Below, in pieces: positions 17,781 through 27,458 of a DNA stretch of 64,000 nt (positions are counted from its first letter, which is position 1; each line of letters opens with the position of its first letter). The position numbers and the translations under genes were made by a program. This DNA comes from Chitinophagales bacterium (GTDB taxonomy: Bacteria > Bacteroidota > Bacteroidia > Chitinophagales > UBA8649). The stretch covers positions 122,280-186,279 of the forward strand of contig JACJYS010000007.1 in NCBI GenBank assembly GCA_020635995.1. Reading direction: 5' to 3'. The notes beneath the pieces are model-generated. The model was not told the DNA's origin, made no database searches, and saw only the letters and a list, made by a program, of their open reading frames with translations.

Positions 17781-20012
17781 ATGCCGGAAACCAGAGACAT
17801 AACATTAACCGAAGCAGAGAAAAAAGAAATTCTTAAAGAGTACAGATTGCTGATTAAGAACGCTTCTCCACACCTAAAAAAAGGCGATAAAGAACGCGTA
17901 AGGCGTGCTTTTGAAATGGCTATAGAAGCTCATGCCGGTATGCGTAGAAAATCTGGCGAGCCTTACATTTATCACCCCATAGCCGTAGCTCGCATTGTTA
18001 GTGAAGAAATAGGATTGGCAGCCACTTCTATTATTTGTGCTTTGCTACACGATACTGTAGAAGATACCGAACTGACTCTTGAAGATATAGAACAAGCTTT
18101 TGATAAAGACACTGCCAAAATTGTTGATGGGTTAACCAAAATATCCGGTGTTTTTGATGTAAATACCTCTGGGCAAGCAGAAAATTTTAGAAAATTACTC
18201 CTTACCCTTACCGATGATATAAGAGTAGTAATGGTAAAGCTGGCAGACAGGCTACATAATATGCGTACATTGGGTAGCATGCCTAAAGAAAAGCAACTTA
18301 AAATAGCTTCAGAAACGGAATATTTGTATGCTCCCATAGCACACCGTATGGGTTTGTATGCAGTAAAAACCGAGCTAGAAGATTTGGCAATGAAATACAG
18401 AGTGCCCGATGTGTATAAAATGATAGCCACCAAGCTAAATGAAACCAAGCGGTCAAGAGCAAGGTATATCAATAATTTTATTGGGCCACTTAAAGATTTA
18501 TTAGATAAAACAGGGCTTAAATTAGAAATTTACGGTCGCCCAAAGTCTATACATTCTATATGGCGAAAAATGGAAAAGCAAAAAGTGAATTTTGAGCAAG
18601 TTTACGATTTGTTTGCTATTAGAATAATAATAGATAGTGATGAAAAACATGAAAAAAGCGATTGTTGGAATGTATATTCCATTATAACAGATTTGTACCG
18701 ACCTAATCCCAATAGATTGCGAGATTGGATTTCTAACCCAAAATCAAATGGGTATGAAGCTTTGCATACCACCGTTATAGGACCCAATGGAAAGTGGGTA
18801 GAAGTGCAAATACGTTCTAAGCGTATGCACGAAATAGCCGAAAAAGGAGTGGCGGCACACTGGAAATATAAAGAAGGAGGCGTACAAGTAGATGACGGTA
18901 TAGACCAATGGCTGGCAAGCATACAAAGTTTGCTAAACGACAAAGAGCAAAATGCACTTGAAATGGTTAACAATGTAAAAATGAATCTTTTCAGTGCCGA
19001 AATATTTGTTTTTACTCCTAAAGGCGATTTAAAACGATTAAAAAGAGGTTCTACCGCTTTAGATTTTGCTTACGATGTCCATTCTGCCATAGGCAATGCT
19101 TGTATAGGAGCTAAAGTAAACCAACGCTTAGTGCCATTAAGTTACGAGCTTAAAACAGGCGACCAAATAGAAATATTAACTTCTAAAAAGCAAAAGCCAA
19201 GTGAGGATTGGTTGAGTTTTGTGGCTACAGGAAAAGCAAAAAATGCCATACGCAAAGCAGTTAATGAAGAAATTAGAAGAGTAGCCGAAGACGGCAAGCA
19301 AATACTGGAAAGAAAGCTTAAACAACTTAAAATAAATAATACAGAAGATAATTATTGGACTTTAACTAATTATTTTAAATACAATTCGCCTATAGATTTT
19401 TTTGTAGCCGTATCCAGAAACAAAATACGTATAGGCGATTTTAAAAATTTAGAAGTAGCACATGGCGTAGTAAAATTGCCTAAACCCAAAATTGAGCCTA
19501 AAAAAGAAAAATTTGAGGAAGCTGTTACCCGAACACTTTCTAAAAATGCGGAGCTAACCATAATGGGACAAAGTTCTGACGATTTGGAATATTCTTTTGC
19601 TAAATGTTGTAGTCCTATACCTGGCGATGAAGTTTTTGGATTTATAACCATAAATGACGGTATAAAAATTCACCGTACCAATTGCCCAAATGCTGTGCAG
19701 CTAATGAGTAAGTATAGCTACAGAATAGTAAAAACAAAATGGAATACAGAAAGGGAAGTAGCTTACCTTACGGGCTTAAAACTGCATGGAATAGACAGCA
19801 TGGGTATTATAAGTCAAGTTTCTAAAATTATTACTAACAATATGCATATCAATATGAAATCTATTTCTTTTGAAAGCAAAGATGGAATTTATGAAGGAAC
19901 AATAATGCTATATGTTACAGATAGCGAACAACTTGATAATGTTATAGCTCAAATGAAAGCCATAGAAGGATTAGTATCTGTTTCTCGGTTTGAGATAGAA
20001 GAGGATATGTAG
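17781..20012 (+). CDS. Bifunctional (p)ppGpp synthetase/hydrolase (RelA/SpoT family)
   Basis: 743 residues. Domain order: HD hydrolase (LLHDTVEDT near residue 88), RelA/SpoT synthetase (YDLFAIRIIIDS near residue 276, SNGYEALHTTV near 324), TGS (about 400-460) and a C-terminal ACT domain (about 665-740). The motif NRLRDW is of the basic RxKD type, which in this family goes with bifunctional enzymes, and the HD residues look intact. It controls the stringent response. It lies 4 bp before an alpha/beta hydrolase gene on the same strand. Confidence 0.93.
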   Translation: MPETRDITLTEAEKKEILKEYRLLIKNASPHLKKGDKERVRRAFEMAIEAHAGMRRKSGEPYIYHPIAVARIVSEEIGLAATSIICALLHDTVEDTELTLEDIEQAFDKDTAKIVDGLTKISGVFDVNTSGQAENFRKLLLTLTDDIRVVMVKLADRLHNMRTLGSMPKEKQLKIASETEYLYAPIAHRMGLYAVKTELEDLAMKYRVPDVYKMIATKLNETKRSRARYINNFIGPLKDLLDKTGLKLEIYGRPKSIHSIWRKMEKQKVNFEQVYDLFAIRIIIDSDEKHEKSDCWNVYSIITDLYRPNPNRLRDWISNPKSNGYEALHTTVIGPNGKWVEVQIRSKRMHEIAEKGVAAHWKYKEGGVQVDDGIDQWLASIQSLLNDKEQNALEMVNNVKMNLFSAEIFVFTPKGDLKRLKRGSTALDFAYDVHSAIGNACIGAKVNQRLVPLSYELKTGDQIEILTSKKQKPSEDWLSFVATGKAKNAIRKAVNEEIRRVAEDGKQILERKLKQLKINNTEDNYWTLTNYFKYNSPIDFFVAVSRNKIRIGDFKNLEVAHGVVKLPKPKIEPKKEKFEEAVTRTLSKNAELTIMGQSSDDLEYSFAKCCSPIPGDEVFGFITINDGIKIHRTNCPNAVQLMSKYSYRIVKTKWNTEREVAYLTGLKLHGIDSMGIISQVSKIITNNMHINMKSISFESKDGIYEGTIMLYVTDSEQLDNVIAQMKAIEGLVSVSRFEIEEDM

Positions 20013-20016
20013 GATT

Positions 20017-20874
20017 ATGAAAATTGAAAATATTAAAATAACATGCCATGATGGTTTTGTATTGGCAGCCACACTATATATACCGCAAAAATTAAAAGCA
20101 GCTGTTATAATAGGAACAGCTACGGGAATAAAACGTGGGTTTTATCATTCCTTTGCAAGTTACTTAGCAGAAAATGGATACGGAGTTATTTCGTACGATA
20201 ATAGATGTATTGGAGATTCAATACAAAATAATATTAATAATGGAAATGCTTCTTTAATTACTTGGGGAAGTTTAGATATGCCGGCAGTAATGGAAAAACT
20301 TAAAATGTCTTTTCCCAATACAAAGTATCACATATTGGGGCATAGTGCCGGAGGGCAACTTATAGGATTAATGCCAAACTATAAGGATATAGCTTCTGTA
20401 TTTAATATTGCCTGTTCATCAGGAAGTGTAAGAAATATGAAAATGCCATATCGTTTAAAAGCTATTTTCTTTATGCGTGTTTTTATTCCGTTAAATGTTC
20501 TGTTTTTTAATAAATCAAATTCACAATGGCTGGGTATGGGAGAGCCACTTCCTAAACACGTTGCAAAACAATGGGCTAAATGGTGCAATGGAGTAGGCTA
20601 TATAGCTACCGATTTTGGCAAAGCCGTTAAAACACATTATTACAATGAAATAAATATTCCTGCACAATGGATATATGCTACAGATGATGATATAGCCAAT
20701 GAAAATAATGTAAAAGATATGATACGCGTTTTCCCTAACATGAAAGCAGAAATAATTGCCTTAAACCCTAAAGATTATAATTTAAGCGAAATAGGACACA
20801 TGAAATTTTTTAGTACAAAAAGTAAGCAACTTTGGTCTTTAGCTATAGAGTGGTTTGAAAAAAATACAAAATAG
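20017..20874 (+). CDS. Alpha/beta hydrolase
   Basis: 285 residues. The nucleophile elbow GHSAGG (about residues 108-113) contains the predicted catalytic serine; the oxyanion region GTATGI lies near residue 33; a late acidic residue (DDDIANENN) and a histidine (IGHMKFF) complete a plausible triad. It resembles serine aminopeptidase S33-type hydrolases. The substrate is unknown. It is probably co-transcribed with rel, 4 bp upstream. Confidence 0.85.
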   Translation: MKIENIKITCHDGFVLAATLYIPQKLKAAVIIGTATGIKRGFYHSFASYLAENGYGVISYDNRCIGDSIQNNINNGNASLITWGSLDMPAVMEKLKMSFPNTKYHILGHSAGGQLIGLMPNYKDIASVFNIACSSGSVRNMKMPYRLKAIFFMRVFIPLNVLFFNKSNSQWLGMGEPLPKHVAKQWAKWCNGVGYIATDFGKAVKTHYYNEINIPAQWIYATDDDIANENNVKDMIRVFPNMKAEIIALNPKDYNLSEIGHMKFFSTKSKQLWSLAIEWFEKNTK

Positions 20875-20951
20875 GTATCTCTTTAATATTGAGAAGAAAT
20901 GCATTTATCCACAAGCTATTAACTATACTAAGTGTTTCAATAAAAAATAGT

Positions 20952-20959
20952 TAAATTTG
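20952..20959 (+). promoter_or_regulatory. -7 box of the fur operon
   Basis: TAAATTTG matches TAnnTTTG and ends only 5 bp before the GTG start at 20965, which implies a very short or leaderless mRNA. Confidence 0.6.
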
Positions 20960-20964
20960 CCAGC

Positions 20965-21441
20965 GTGTTAGCCAATACAGAAGTAATAGAACAAGTAAAA
21001 GATATTTTTGCCACTTATTTGGAGAAAAATGGATTGCGTAAAACATCTGAGCGTTTTGCCATACTGGAAGAAATATACTCAAGAGAAGACCATTTTGAAG
21101 CTGAAACTTTATACATTGATTTAAAAAACAATAATTTTAATGTAAGCAGAGCTACGGTTTATAATACTTTAGATTTATTAAACTCTTGCGATTTAATAAA
21201 AAAACATCAGTTTGGAAAAAATTTAGCTCAATACGAAAAATCTTATGGCTACAAACAGCACGACCATATTATATGCGTAAAATGCAGCAAAGTAGTAGAG
21301 TTTTGCGACCCACGTGTACAGCAAATAAAAAACTTAATGGGCGGACTGTTAGATTTTGAAATAACACACCATTCTCTAAATTTGTTTGGATATTGCAGTT
21401 CTTGCCAAAAAAATAAAAACACTAAAAATAATAGCAATTAA
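20965..21441 (+). CDS. Fur-family metalloregulator
   Basis: 158 residues starting with GTG. Fur fold: a winged-helix DNA-binding domain (about residues 15-95; SRATVYNTLDLL is the recognition region), then a dimerisation domain with the metal-binding HDHIICVKCSKVVEF segment (about 96-110) and a second CxxC pair near the end (YCSSC). This could be Fur, Zur or PerR; the residues seen do not decide. It lies 2 bp upstream of the STAS gene and purA, so it is the first gene of a three-gene operon. Confidence 0.9.
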   Translation: MLANTEVIEQVKDIFATYLEKNGLRKTSERFAILEEIYSREDHFEAETLYIDLKNNNFNVSRATVYNTLDLLNSCDLIKKHQFGKNLAQYEKSYGYKQHDHIICVKCSKVVEFCDPRVQQIKNLMGGLLDFEITHHSLNLFGYCSSCQKNKNTKNNSN

Positions 21442-21443
21442 CA

Positions 21444-21785
21444 ATGGAAATAAGCAGAATAATTGAAGATAAAATCAGTTATATTTCACTAAGTGGAAAT
21501 TTACTTGGAGAAAAAGATTCTAACCCTATAATTGAATCTATATCAAAAAGCATAGAAAATGACAGCAACCTTTTTGTGGTTGATGTTAAAGAGCTTCAAT
21601 ATGTAAATAGTACAGGAATATCTGCTTTAATTAGCATATTAACCAAAAGTAGAAATGCAGGCGGAGAAATGATATTAATCAATTTACCAAGTCAGCTAAA
21701 AAAAATATTAGAACTTACAAAATTAGACAAAGTATTTCCTTTAGCCGAAGATAAAGAAACAGCAGTAAAACTTTTAAACAGATAA
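21444..21785 (+). CDS. STAS-domain anti-sigma-factor antagonist-like protein
   Basis: 113 residues forming a single STAS domain of the SpoIIAA/RsbV type. The phosphorylatable serine motif NSTGISAL is at about residues 53-60 and the GGEMILINL strand is near residue 73. Such proteins bind anti-sigma kinases in their unphosphorylated form. No partner kinase is in the window. It is in the fur-STAS-purA operon, 2 bp and 3 bp from its neighbours. Confidence 0.85.
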   Translation: MEISRIIEDKISYISLSGNLLGEKDSNPIIESISKSIENDSNLFVVDVKELQYVNSTGISALISILTKSRNAGGEMILINLPSQLKKILELTKLDKVFPLAEDKETAVKLLNR

Positions 21786-21788
21786 AAT

Positions 21789-23066
21789 ATGGGAAATGTA
21801 GATGTATTAGTAGGTTTACAATGGGGCGATGAAGGAAAAGGAAAAATAGTAGATTATTTAGCACCCAAATACGATATAATAGCTCGTTTTCAAGGTGGAC
21901 CAAATGCAGGACACACCTTAGTGGTTAATAACGAAAAAATAGTTTTACACACCATTCCATCGGGCATTTTGCACGAAAATACTTACAATTTAATAGGCAA
22001 TGGAGTAGTAATTAATCCTATAACGCTTTGCCAAGAAATAGCCAAAGTAAAAACGTGGGGCGTAGATTTAAAAAAGTACTTAATTATTTCTGAAAAAGCA
22101 CATTTAATATTACCTACACACAAAGTGTTAGACGCTGCCAGCGAAGCCGCCAAAGGAAAAGAAAAAATAGGTTCAACACTTAGAGGAATAGGGCCTACTT
22201 ATATGGATAAAACAGGCAGAAATGGCTTGCGTATAGGCGATATATTGACAGCCGATTTTAAAGCAAAATATCAAAAATTAAAGGAAAAACACCTACAAAT
22301 GCTTAAAATGTACGATTTTGAGTTTGATATTACAGCCGAAGAAAAAGAATGGTTTGCCAGTATTGAAGAATTAAAAGCCTACAAAATTGTTTCGGGTGAA
22401 TATTATGTAAATAATGCTTTAAGTGCAGGTAAAAATATTTTAGCAGAAGGAGCACAAGGAAGCATGTTAGATATAGATTTTGGTACTTATCCTTTTGTTA
22501 CCTCTTCAAATACTATTTCTTCCGGTGCTTGCAATGGCTTAGGTGTAGCTCCCAATAAAATAAAAGAAGTAATAGGTATATCAAAAGCATATTGCACCAG
22601 AGTGGGAAGTGGGCCTTTTCCATCGGAACTCAACGATGCAGTAGGCGAAAGAATAAGACAAGCAGGCTTTGAATTTGGTGCCACCACCGGCAGACCAAGA
22701 CGCTGTGGGTGGATAGATTTAGTGGCACTTCGTTATGCTTGTATCTTAAATGGCGTTACTCAAATAGCACTTACTAAAGCAGATGTTTTAAATGATTTTG
22801 ACACTATAAAAGCTTGCACAAGTTATACCATAAATGGAAAACCCACCAATGAATTGCCTTTTGAATTAACAGATGACATTCAATGCAATTATACGGACTA
22901 CCCAGGTTGGAAAGATAATTTAGATGCTTTAAATTATGAAAATGTACCTAATGCTTTAAAATCTTATGTTTTAGAACTTGAAAAGTATTTAGATACGCCT
23001 GTTTCTATGGTTTCTACAGGGCCAGAGAGAGAGAAACTACTGATAAAAGACGTAGTTAATGTTTAA
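21789..23066 (+). CDS. purA: Adenylosuccinate synthase
   Basis: 425 residues, usual length. The N-terminal motif VDVLVGLQWGDEGKGKIVD carries the IMP/GTP-binding residues; GPNAGHT (about 39-45) and a C-terminal GPERE are typical. It converts IMP and aspartate with GTP to adenylosuccinate in AMP synthesis. It is the last gene of the fur-STAS-purA operon, an arrangement that couples purine supply with metal control by transcription. Confidence 0.96.
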   Translation: MGNVDVLVGLQWGDEGKGKIVDYLAPKYDIIARFQGGPNAGHTLVVNNEKIVLHTIPSGILHENTYNLIGNGVVINPITLCQEIAKVKTWGVDLKKYLIISEKAHLILPTHKVLDAASEAAKGKEKIGSTLRGIGPTYMDKTGRNGLRIGDILTADFKAKYQKLKEKHLQMLKMYDFEFDITAEEKEWFASIEELKAYKIVSGEYYVNNALSAGKNILAEGAQGSMLDIDFGTYPFVTSSNTISSGACNGLGVAPNKIKEVIGISKAYCTRVGSGPFPSELNDAVGERIRQAGFEFGATTGRPRRCGWIDLVALRYACILNGVTQIALTKADVLNDFDTIKACTSYTINGKPTNELPFELTDDIQCNYTDYPGWKDNLDALNYENVPNALKSYVLELEKYLDTPVSMVSTGPEREKLLIKDVVNV

Positions 23067-23117
23067 TTATTAGTGTTTAATGTAAAACATTAGCCATAAA
23101 ATATTTTACATTTTGTT

Positions 23118-24395
23118 ATGCAAGAAAGTACCAAACTAAAATTAGCAGATGCTACTTTATTTAAAAAGCAATGTATAGTTTGGGCATCGCAGTTTTCTAC
23201 TTTTTTATGTTTAGATAATAACTATTCTAAAGATAAATATCATCAAGAGGAGTTTGTTATTGCTGTAGATGCAGTTAATAAAATAGAGCTACAAAATACC
23301 AATAATGCTTTTGAAAAATTAAAAACATATCATGCTGAAAATGAGCAAACTATATACGGTTATTTAAGTTATGATTTGAAGAATGATGTAGAGAATTTAT
23401 CCTCAAAAAATAAGGACAATTTAAACTTTCCGGAGCTATATTTCTTTTCGCCAAGATATGAAATTAAGATAAAAGATAACACTTGTATTATCAATAGAAA
23501 TTATATTGAATCTATCTACATAAAAGATGCAATTGAAGCGGTAGATGTTAGTACGGAAATTTCTTTAAATAAAATAGAATGGAAAAAAAGAGTAAGTAAA
23601 ACTACTTATATAGAAACCGTTGAAAAAATAAGAAAAGATATAGAAGAAGGTACAGTTTATGAGCTGAATTATTGCTATGAAAATTATACTGAGAATATAA
23701 ATGTAAATCCGCTTTCAATTTTTTTGCGTATTAATGAGCAAGTAAAAGCTCCGTTTTCGTCATTAATAAAGTTAAATGATAAGTATGTATTGTCTTTTTC
23801 GCCAGAGCGGTTTATGCAAATGCAAGAAGGTAAAATGATAAGCCAGCCTATAAAAGGTACACGAAAAAAGGGTAGTGGAGCAAAGGAGAATAAGGCATTA
23901 AAGCAAGATTTGCTACAAGATGAAAAAGAGCGTGCAGAAAATGTAATGATAGTAGATTTGGTGCGTAATGATTTTGCCCGAAGTGCCATAACGGGGACTA
24001 TAAAAGTAGATGAGCTATTTGGTATTTATGAGTTTGAAAACATTATACAGATGATTTCTACCGTAAGTGCACAGAAAAGAGAAAATATAAATGCCATTGA
24101 TGCTTTAAAGCTTTGTTTTCCTATGGGAAGTATGACGGGAGCACCCAAAATTAAAGCCATGCAACTAATAGAACAGTACGAAAACACGAAACGGGGTGTT
24201 TATTCTGGAGCAATAGGCTACATAAAACCCAATGGCGATTTTGATTTTAATGTAGTTATCCGAACGCTTTTGTATAATGCAACCCGACAATATTTATCGT
24301 ATCAAGTAGGCGGAGCTATTACTTATGATAGTAAGGCAGAAAAAGAATGGGAAGAAACTATCGCTAAGTTTCAGTCGGTTTTGGGGTATTTGTAA
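23118..24395 (+). CDS. pabB: Aminodeoxychorismate synthase component I
   Basis: 425 residues of the chorismate-binding family (TrpE/PabB). The motif QPIKGTRKKG has a lysine where anthranilate synthases have alanine (PIAGT), which is diagnostic of PabB. Other signatures: FPMGSMTGAPKIKAM and the C-terminal VGGAITYDSKAEKEW. It aminates chorismate to ADC for folate. The start is ATG at 23118. A convergent terminator follows. Confidence 0.93.
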   Translation: MQESTKLKLADATLFKKQCIVWASQFSTFLCLDNNYSKDKYHQEEFVIAVDAVNKIELQNTNNAFEKLKTYHAENEQTIYGYLSYDLKNDVENLSSKNKDNLNFPELYFFSPRYEIKIKDNTCIINRNYIESIYIKDAIEAVDVSTEISLNKIEWKKRVSKTTYIETVEKIRKDIEEGTVYELNYCYENYTENINVNPLSIFLRINEQVKAPFSSLIKLNDKYVLSFSPERFMQMQEGKMISQPIKGTRKKGSGAKENKALKQDLLQDEKERAENVMIVDLVRNDFARSAITGTIKVDELFGIYEFENIIQMISTVSAQKRENINAIDALKLCFPMGSMTGAPKIKAMQLIEQYENTKRGVYSGAIGYIKPNGDFDFNVVIRTLLYNATRQYLSYQVGGAITYDSKAEKEWEETIAKFQSVLGYL

Positions 24396-24399
24396 AATG

Positions 24400-24436
24400 A
24401 AAAAAGGCATGAAAAATCAATTTCACACCTTTTTTA
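24400..24436. terminator. Bidirectional terminator between pabB and the DUF308 gene
   Basis: Imperfect inverted repeat with AAAAAAGG on the left and CCTTTTTT on the right, between convergent genes. It can serve both strands. Confidence 0.75.
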
Positions 24437-24457
24437 TTTTGAAACTTACTTTAATAT

Positions 24458-25021
24458 TTAATCTCTTTTTAGCTTTTTAAGTTTAAGAGAAATATAGATG
24501 TTAAATACACCCGAAGCTATAAATGCAAGACCTGTCCAAACAACAATAGTAATGCCTGCAAAAATTGGATTCCAAAGTAGCATTATAGAGAAAAGTAATC
24601 CTAAAATGCCTAATGCCATTAATGTACCCCATTCCATTACACGGTAGTTTTTTAAGTCTAATGAAAAACCTATAGCACCAAATGAACGGAACATAATTAA
24701 AAAACCAACATAAAGCGGTAAAGTAATCATTGACACTAAAGGATTGTTAATCAGCATAATACCAACTACTAAACTTAGTATTCCAAATACCAAGTTCCAG
24801 CCCCAATGGTCGTATTCATTTCTATTGCTTAAAGCAAAAGCTATTTCTAAAATTCCCGAAATAATAAAGGAAATAGTAAAAACTATAGATAGAGCTTCAT
24901 ACGATTCAAGCGGAGAAGCTAAAGTCCAAATACCTGTGGCAATAAATACAAGCCCAAGTATTAATAATAAGTACCAGTGTTTAATTGAATTTTGAATTCT
25001 TTTTAGAAAGTTATTTTCCAT
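24458..25021 (-). CDS. HdeD/DUF308-family membrane protein
   Basis: 187 residues with six predicted hydrophobic helices in three repeated pairs (about 15-35, 42-62, 72-92, 97-117, 127-145, 150-175), the layout of HdeD-like DUF308 proteins. HdeD in enterobacteria is linked to acid resistance at high density; the role here is unknown. It stands alone behind its own promoter (25063-25070) and ends at a shared terminator. Confidence 0.85.
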   Translation of the reverse strand: MENNFLKRIQNSIKHWYLLLILGLVFIATGIWTLASPLESYEALSIVFTISFIISGILEIAFALSNRNEYDHWGWNLVFGILSLVVGIMLINNPLVSMITLPLYVGFLIMFRSFGAIGFSLDLKNYRVMEWGTLMALGILGLLFSIMLLWNPIFAGITIVVWTGLAFIASGVFNIYISLKLKKLKRD

Positions 25022-25062
25022 GATTTTAATTTTTTGTGGGTTAATTAATTTGTTTTATGATA

Positions 25063-25070
25063 CAAAGTTA
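25063..25070 (-). promoter_or_regulatory. -7 box of the DUF308 gene
   Basis: TAACTTTG on the - strand, 42 bp before the start codon; matches TAnnTTTG. Confidence 0.6.
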
Positions 25071-25161
25071 CTGCTATTAGTGTTCTCTATGTCAACTCAA
25101 AAAGTTTAAACCATACTCTTAAACGGTAAAAGTTAATATCTTTACCCAACATTTTAAGTGA

Positions 25162-25545
25162 ATGAAGGATTATAAAAATTATTTTATTGTAAAAGAGCAA
25201 CCCGAAATAGTATATAGAGCTTTGGTTAATCCCCAAATTATAAAGCTATGGACGGGTTTTGAAGCTATAATGACAGAAACCGTAGGAGAGGAGTTTAATT
25301 TGTATGACGATAGTGTGGTAGGTCAAAACATTGCATTTGAACCCAACAAATTAATAGAGCAAGAGTGGTATTTTGGCGAGCAAGAAGAACCTTCTATTGT
25401 TACTATGAAACTCCATGAACATAAAAAAGGTACATCTTTAGAGTTTAGGCAAACCAATATCCCAGAAGAATTTTATGAAAATATAGTAGATGGTATTGAA
25501 AACATCTATATGGCAGATTTACAAGATTTTTACGAAGGAGAGTAA
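25162..25545 (+). CDS. SRPBCC/START-like domain protein (AHSA1-like)
   Basis: 127 residues forming one START-like helix-grip fold: the N-terminal strand KNYFIVKEQPEIVYRALVNP, a middle LIEQEWYFG and a C-terminal helix. Proteins of this AHSA1-like type bind small hydrophobic ligands or act as cochaperones; nothing here says which. It stands alone between divergent and convergent genes. A weak TATCTTTA box precedes it at about 25137. Confidence 0.8.
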   Translation: MKDYKNYFIVKEQPEIVYRALVNPQIIKLWTGFEAIMTETVGEEFNLYDDSVVGQNIAFEPNKLIEQEWYFGEQEEPSIVTMKLHEHKKGTSLEFRQTNIPEEFYENIVDGIENIYMADLQDFYEGE

Positions 25546-25573
25546 AATCCAACAGGTCATACTATTGGGCATG

Positions 25574-26602
25574 TTATTTTCTTCTAACCACACTATTTGC
25601 CATAGCTGCCGTCTTTTTTTCTTCGTTAGTGTTTACTTCATTGTACTCTTTAACTAAAGATGTTACAATATCTTTAACGGGGCGTATGCTTTTTACATAT
25701 TCTATAGAAGGCCCGGCACACCAAACTGAATTGTAAGTAGAACTAAAAGCAGCTTTTTCTATGGCTTTCATTCCTTTATAAAAAGTAAGCATTTTAACAT
25801 ACTTTTTTAGTTTTTTGTTTTTGCTTAGTAGTTTTTCAAACCAGTTTTGGGTTGTTCCTACTTTTTGTACATAGGGCGTATTGATAACTGTTAAATGAGA
25901 ACCCGATATTTTAGTTGTAAGTACAATGTCATCTGCACCATAATCTACACAAGCTTGTTTATACTCCTGCGAAACGGGAGCTTCCGGAGTGGCTATAAAA
26001 ATACTGCCCATGCTTACGCCCACAGCACCATCTTCATTAATACGTTTCCAAATACCGACACCATCGCCCACACCTCCGGCAGAAATTACAGGAATAGAGC
26101 AGTTTTTCTTTAATAAAGGAATTAATTCGCTGCTCAACATAGGCCCACAATGCCCTCCGGCTTCTTTATTAACAGCTATTAAAGCATCTGCACCTAAATC
26201 TTCTACCTTTTTGGCATATTTTACATCTACTACATCGCAAAATACTTTAATGCCGGCAGGTTTGCATTTAGCTATCACTTCTTCCGGAGAACCTAAGGAA
26301 GTTATAATGAAATCTACTTTTAAATCTATGCACGCATCTAACTGTTTTTTGTAGTGAATGTTAGATTGATTTACTATTAAGTTAATACCAATGGAACCAT
26401 CTGCCGCATTTCTAATTTTTTCAATGCCTTCACGCATTTGCTCAATAGTACGCCAGTTAAGTGCCGGAATACACGGAGCAATACCAGCTTTAATGGCTTC
26501 TATACTCATTTCTTCATTGCTTACCAAAAACATGGGAGCAAGAATAATAGGGTACTTAATATTAAGTAGTTCTGTAAGTGGTGTTTTTATTGTGTTATTC
26601 AT
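25574..26602 (-). CDS. Nitronate monooxygenase-family FMN enzyme
   Basis: 342 residues of the NMO/2-nitropropane dioxygenase family, a TIM barrel with FMN. Motifs: YPIILAPMFL near the N-terminus, GADALIAVNKEAGGHCG in the middle (the catalytic His lies in the GGHxG element), ISAGGVGDG for phosphate binding, and GSIFIATPEA. It oxidises alkyl nitronates; related members have other FMN-dependent roles. It is the last gene of the - strand run starting with fahA, 10 bp after the flavin reductase gene, which could supply reduced flavin. Confidence 0.88.
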   Translation of the reverse strand: MNNTIKTPLTELLNIKYPIILAPMFLVSNEEMSIEAIKAGIAPCIPALNWRTIEQMREGIEKIRNAADGSIGINLIVNQSNIHYKKQLDACIDLKVDFIITSLGSPEEVIAKCKPAGIKVFCDVVDVKYAKKVEDLGADALIAVNKEAGGHCGPMLSSELIPLLKKNCSIPVISAGGVGDGVGIWKRINEDGAVGVSMGSIFIATPEAPVSQEYKQACVDYGADDIVLTTKISGSHLTVINTPYVQKVGTTQNWFEKLLSKNKKLKKYVKMLTFYKGMKAIEKAAFSSTYNSVWCAGPSIEYVKSIRPVKDIVTSLVKEYNEVNTNEEKKTAAMANSVVRRK

Positions 26603-26612
26603 AAAATAAATT

Positions 26613-27458
26613 TTATAATAAAATACTTAAGGCTTCTCTAACTTTATTTTCTTTAATTAGCTGTTTCGCTATTGAAAATTTAGCTGTTTCGTCAGTTAAA
26701 AATAATTCTTTATTCTTTAAAATTTCTTCTTTTGTAGGCAGTTCCGTTTCCATTGCCATTTGTGCTATTTCGTTTCCTGTAAGGAAAGTACTTTCCACTA
26801 TGTGTTTAGGCAAACCGTCAAAACCTAAATTTATTTTTTCAAATGGATTGTTGATTTCAAAAACTGCATCTCCACTGGCACGCACATAATAGTTTTTACC
26901 CATTCTGCCTACTAAATCTAATTTTTGTGGATCTATCATGCCGTCTTCTCCTAAAATATTTTCAGCAATATGCATGTGCACTACTTCGCAAATAAATAAA
27001 TTAGCGGCTCCTCCTTCTTTTCCTGTATATATTATTTCTTTCACTTTACACTCAAACTGAATAGGACTTTCTTTTACTCTTTTGGCTTTTACAATTACAG
27101 AGTCTATTGGCGTAACACCCGCTTTTGTAAACTCATTTATATTAGTAGGGTAGTCTGTACTACAAATATTCATTTGATGCACTAAACTATACGGCACTAT
27201 ATTGATAACCACCTCTTTAGTATGCTCTATATTGTGTAGCGTATCTTTTGTGGTGTTATCTCTACCTCTTCTATTGCTTGAAAAAATTACCGTAGGCGGA
27301 TTAGCTCCAAAAACATTAAAAAAACTGTAGGGTGCTAAATTAGGCTTTCCATTTTCATCTACGGTACTTGCCCAGCATATTGGTCGTGGCCCTATGCCAC
27401 CCGTTAAAAATTGATGTCTTTTAGGTATAGCTAAATCGTAAGGATTAAATGACAGCAT
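26613..27458 (-). CDS. Flavin reductase-like (split-barrel) protein
   Basis: 281 residues. An N-terminal flavin-reductase-like FMN-binding split barrel (PRPICWASTVDENGKPNLAPYSFF, residues about 24-47, is typical), then a C-terminal extension of about 80 residues. It probably binds FMN and uses NAD(P)H, as its relatives do. It overlaps the upstream hydrolase gene by 14 bp and is followed by the nitronate monooxygenase gene. Confidence 0.85.
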   Translation of the reverse strand: MLSFNPYDLAIPKRHQFLTGGIGPRPICWASTVDENGKPNLAPYSFFNVFGANPPTVIFSSNRRGRDNTTKDTLHNIEHTKEVVINIVPYSLVHQMNICSTDYPTNINEFTKAGVTPIDSVIVKAKRVKESPIQFECKVKEIIYTGKEGGAANLFICEVVHMHIAENILGEDGMIDPQKLDLVGRMGKNYYVRASGDAVFEINNPFEKINLGFDGLPKHIVESTFLTGNEIAQMAMETELPTKEEILKNKELFLTDETAKFSIAKQLIKENKVREALSILL

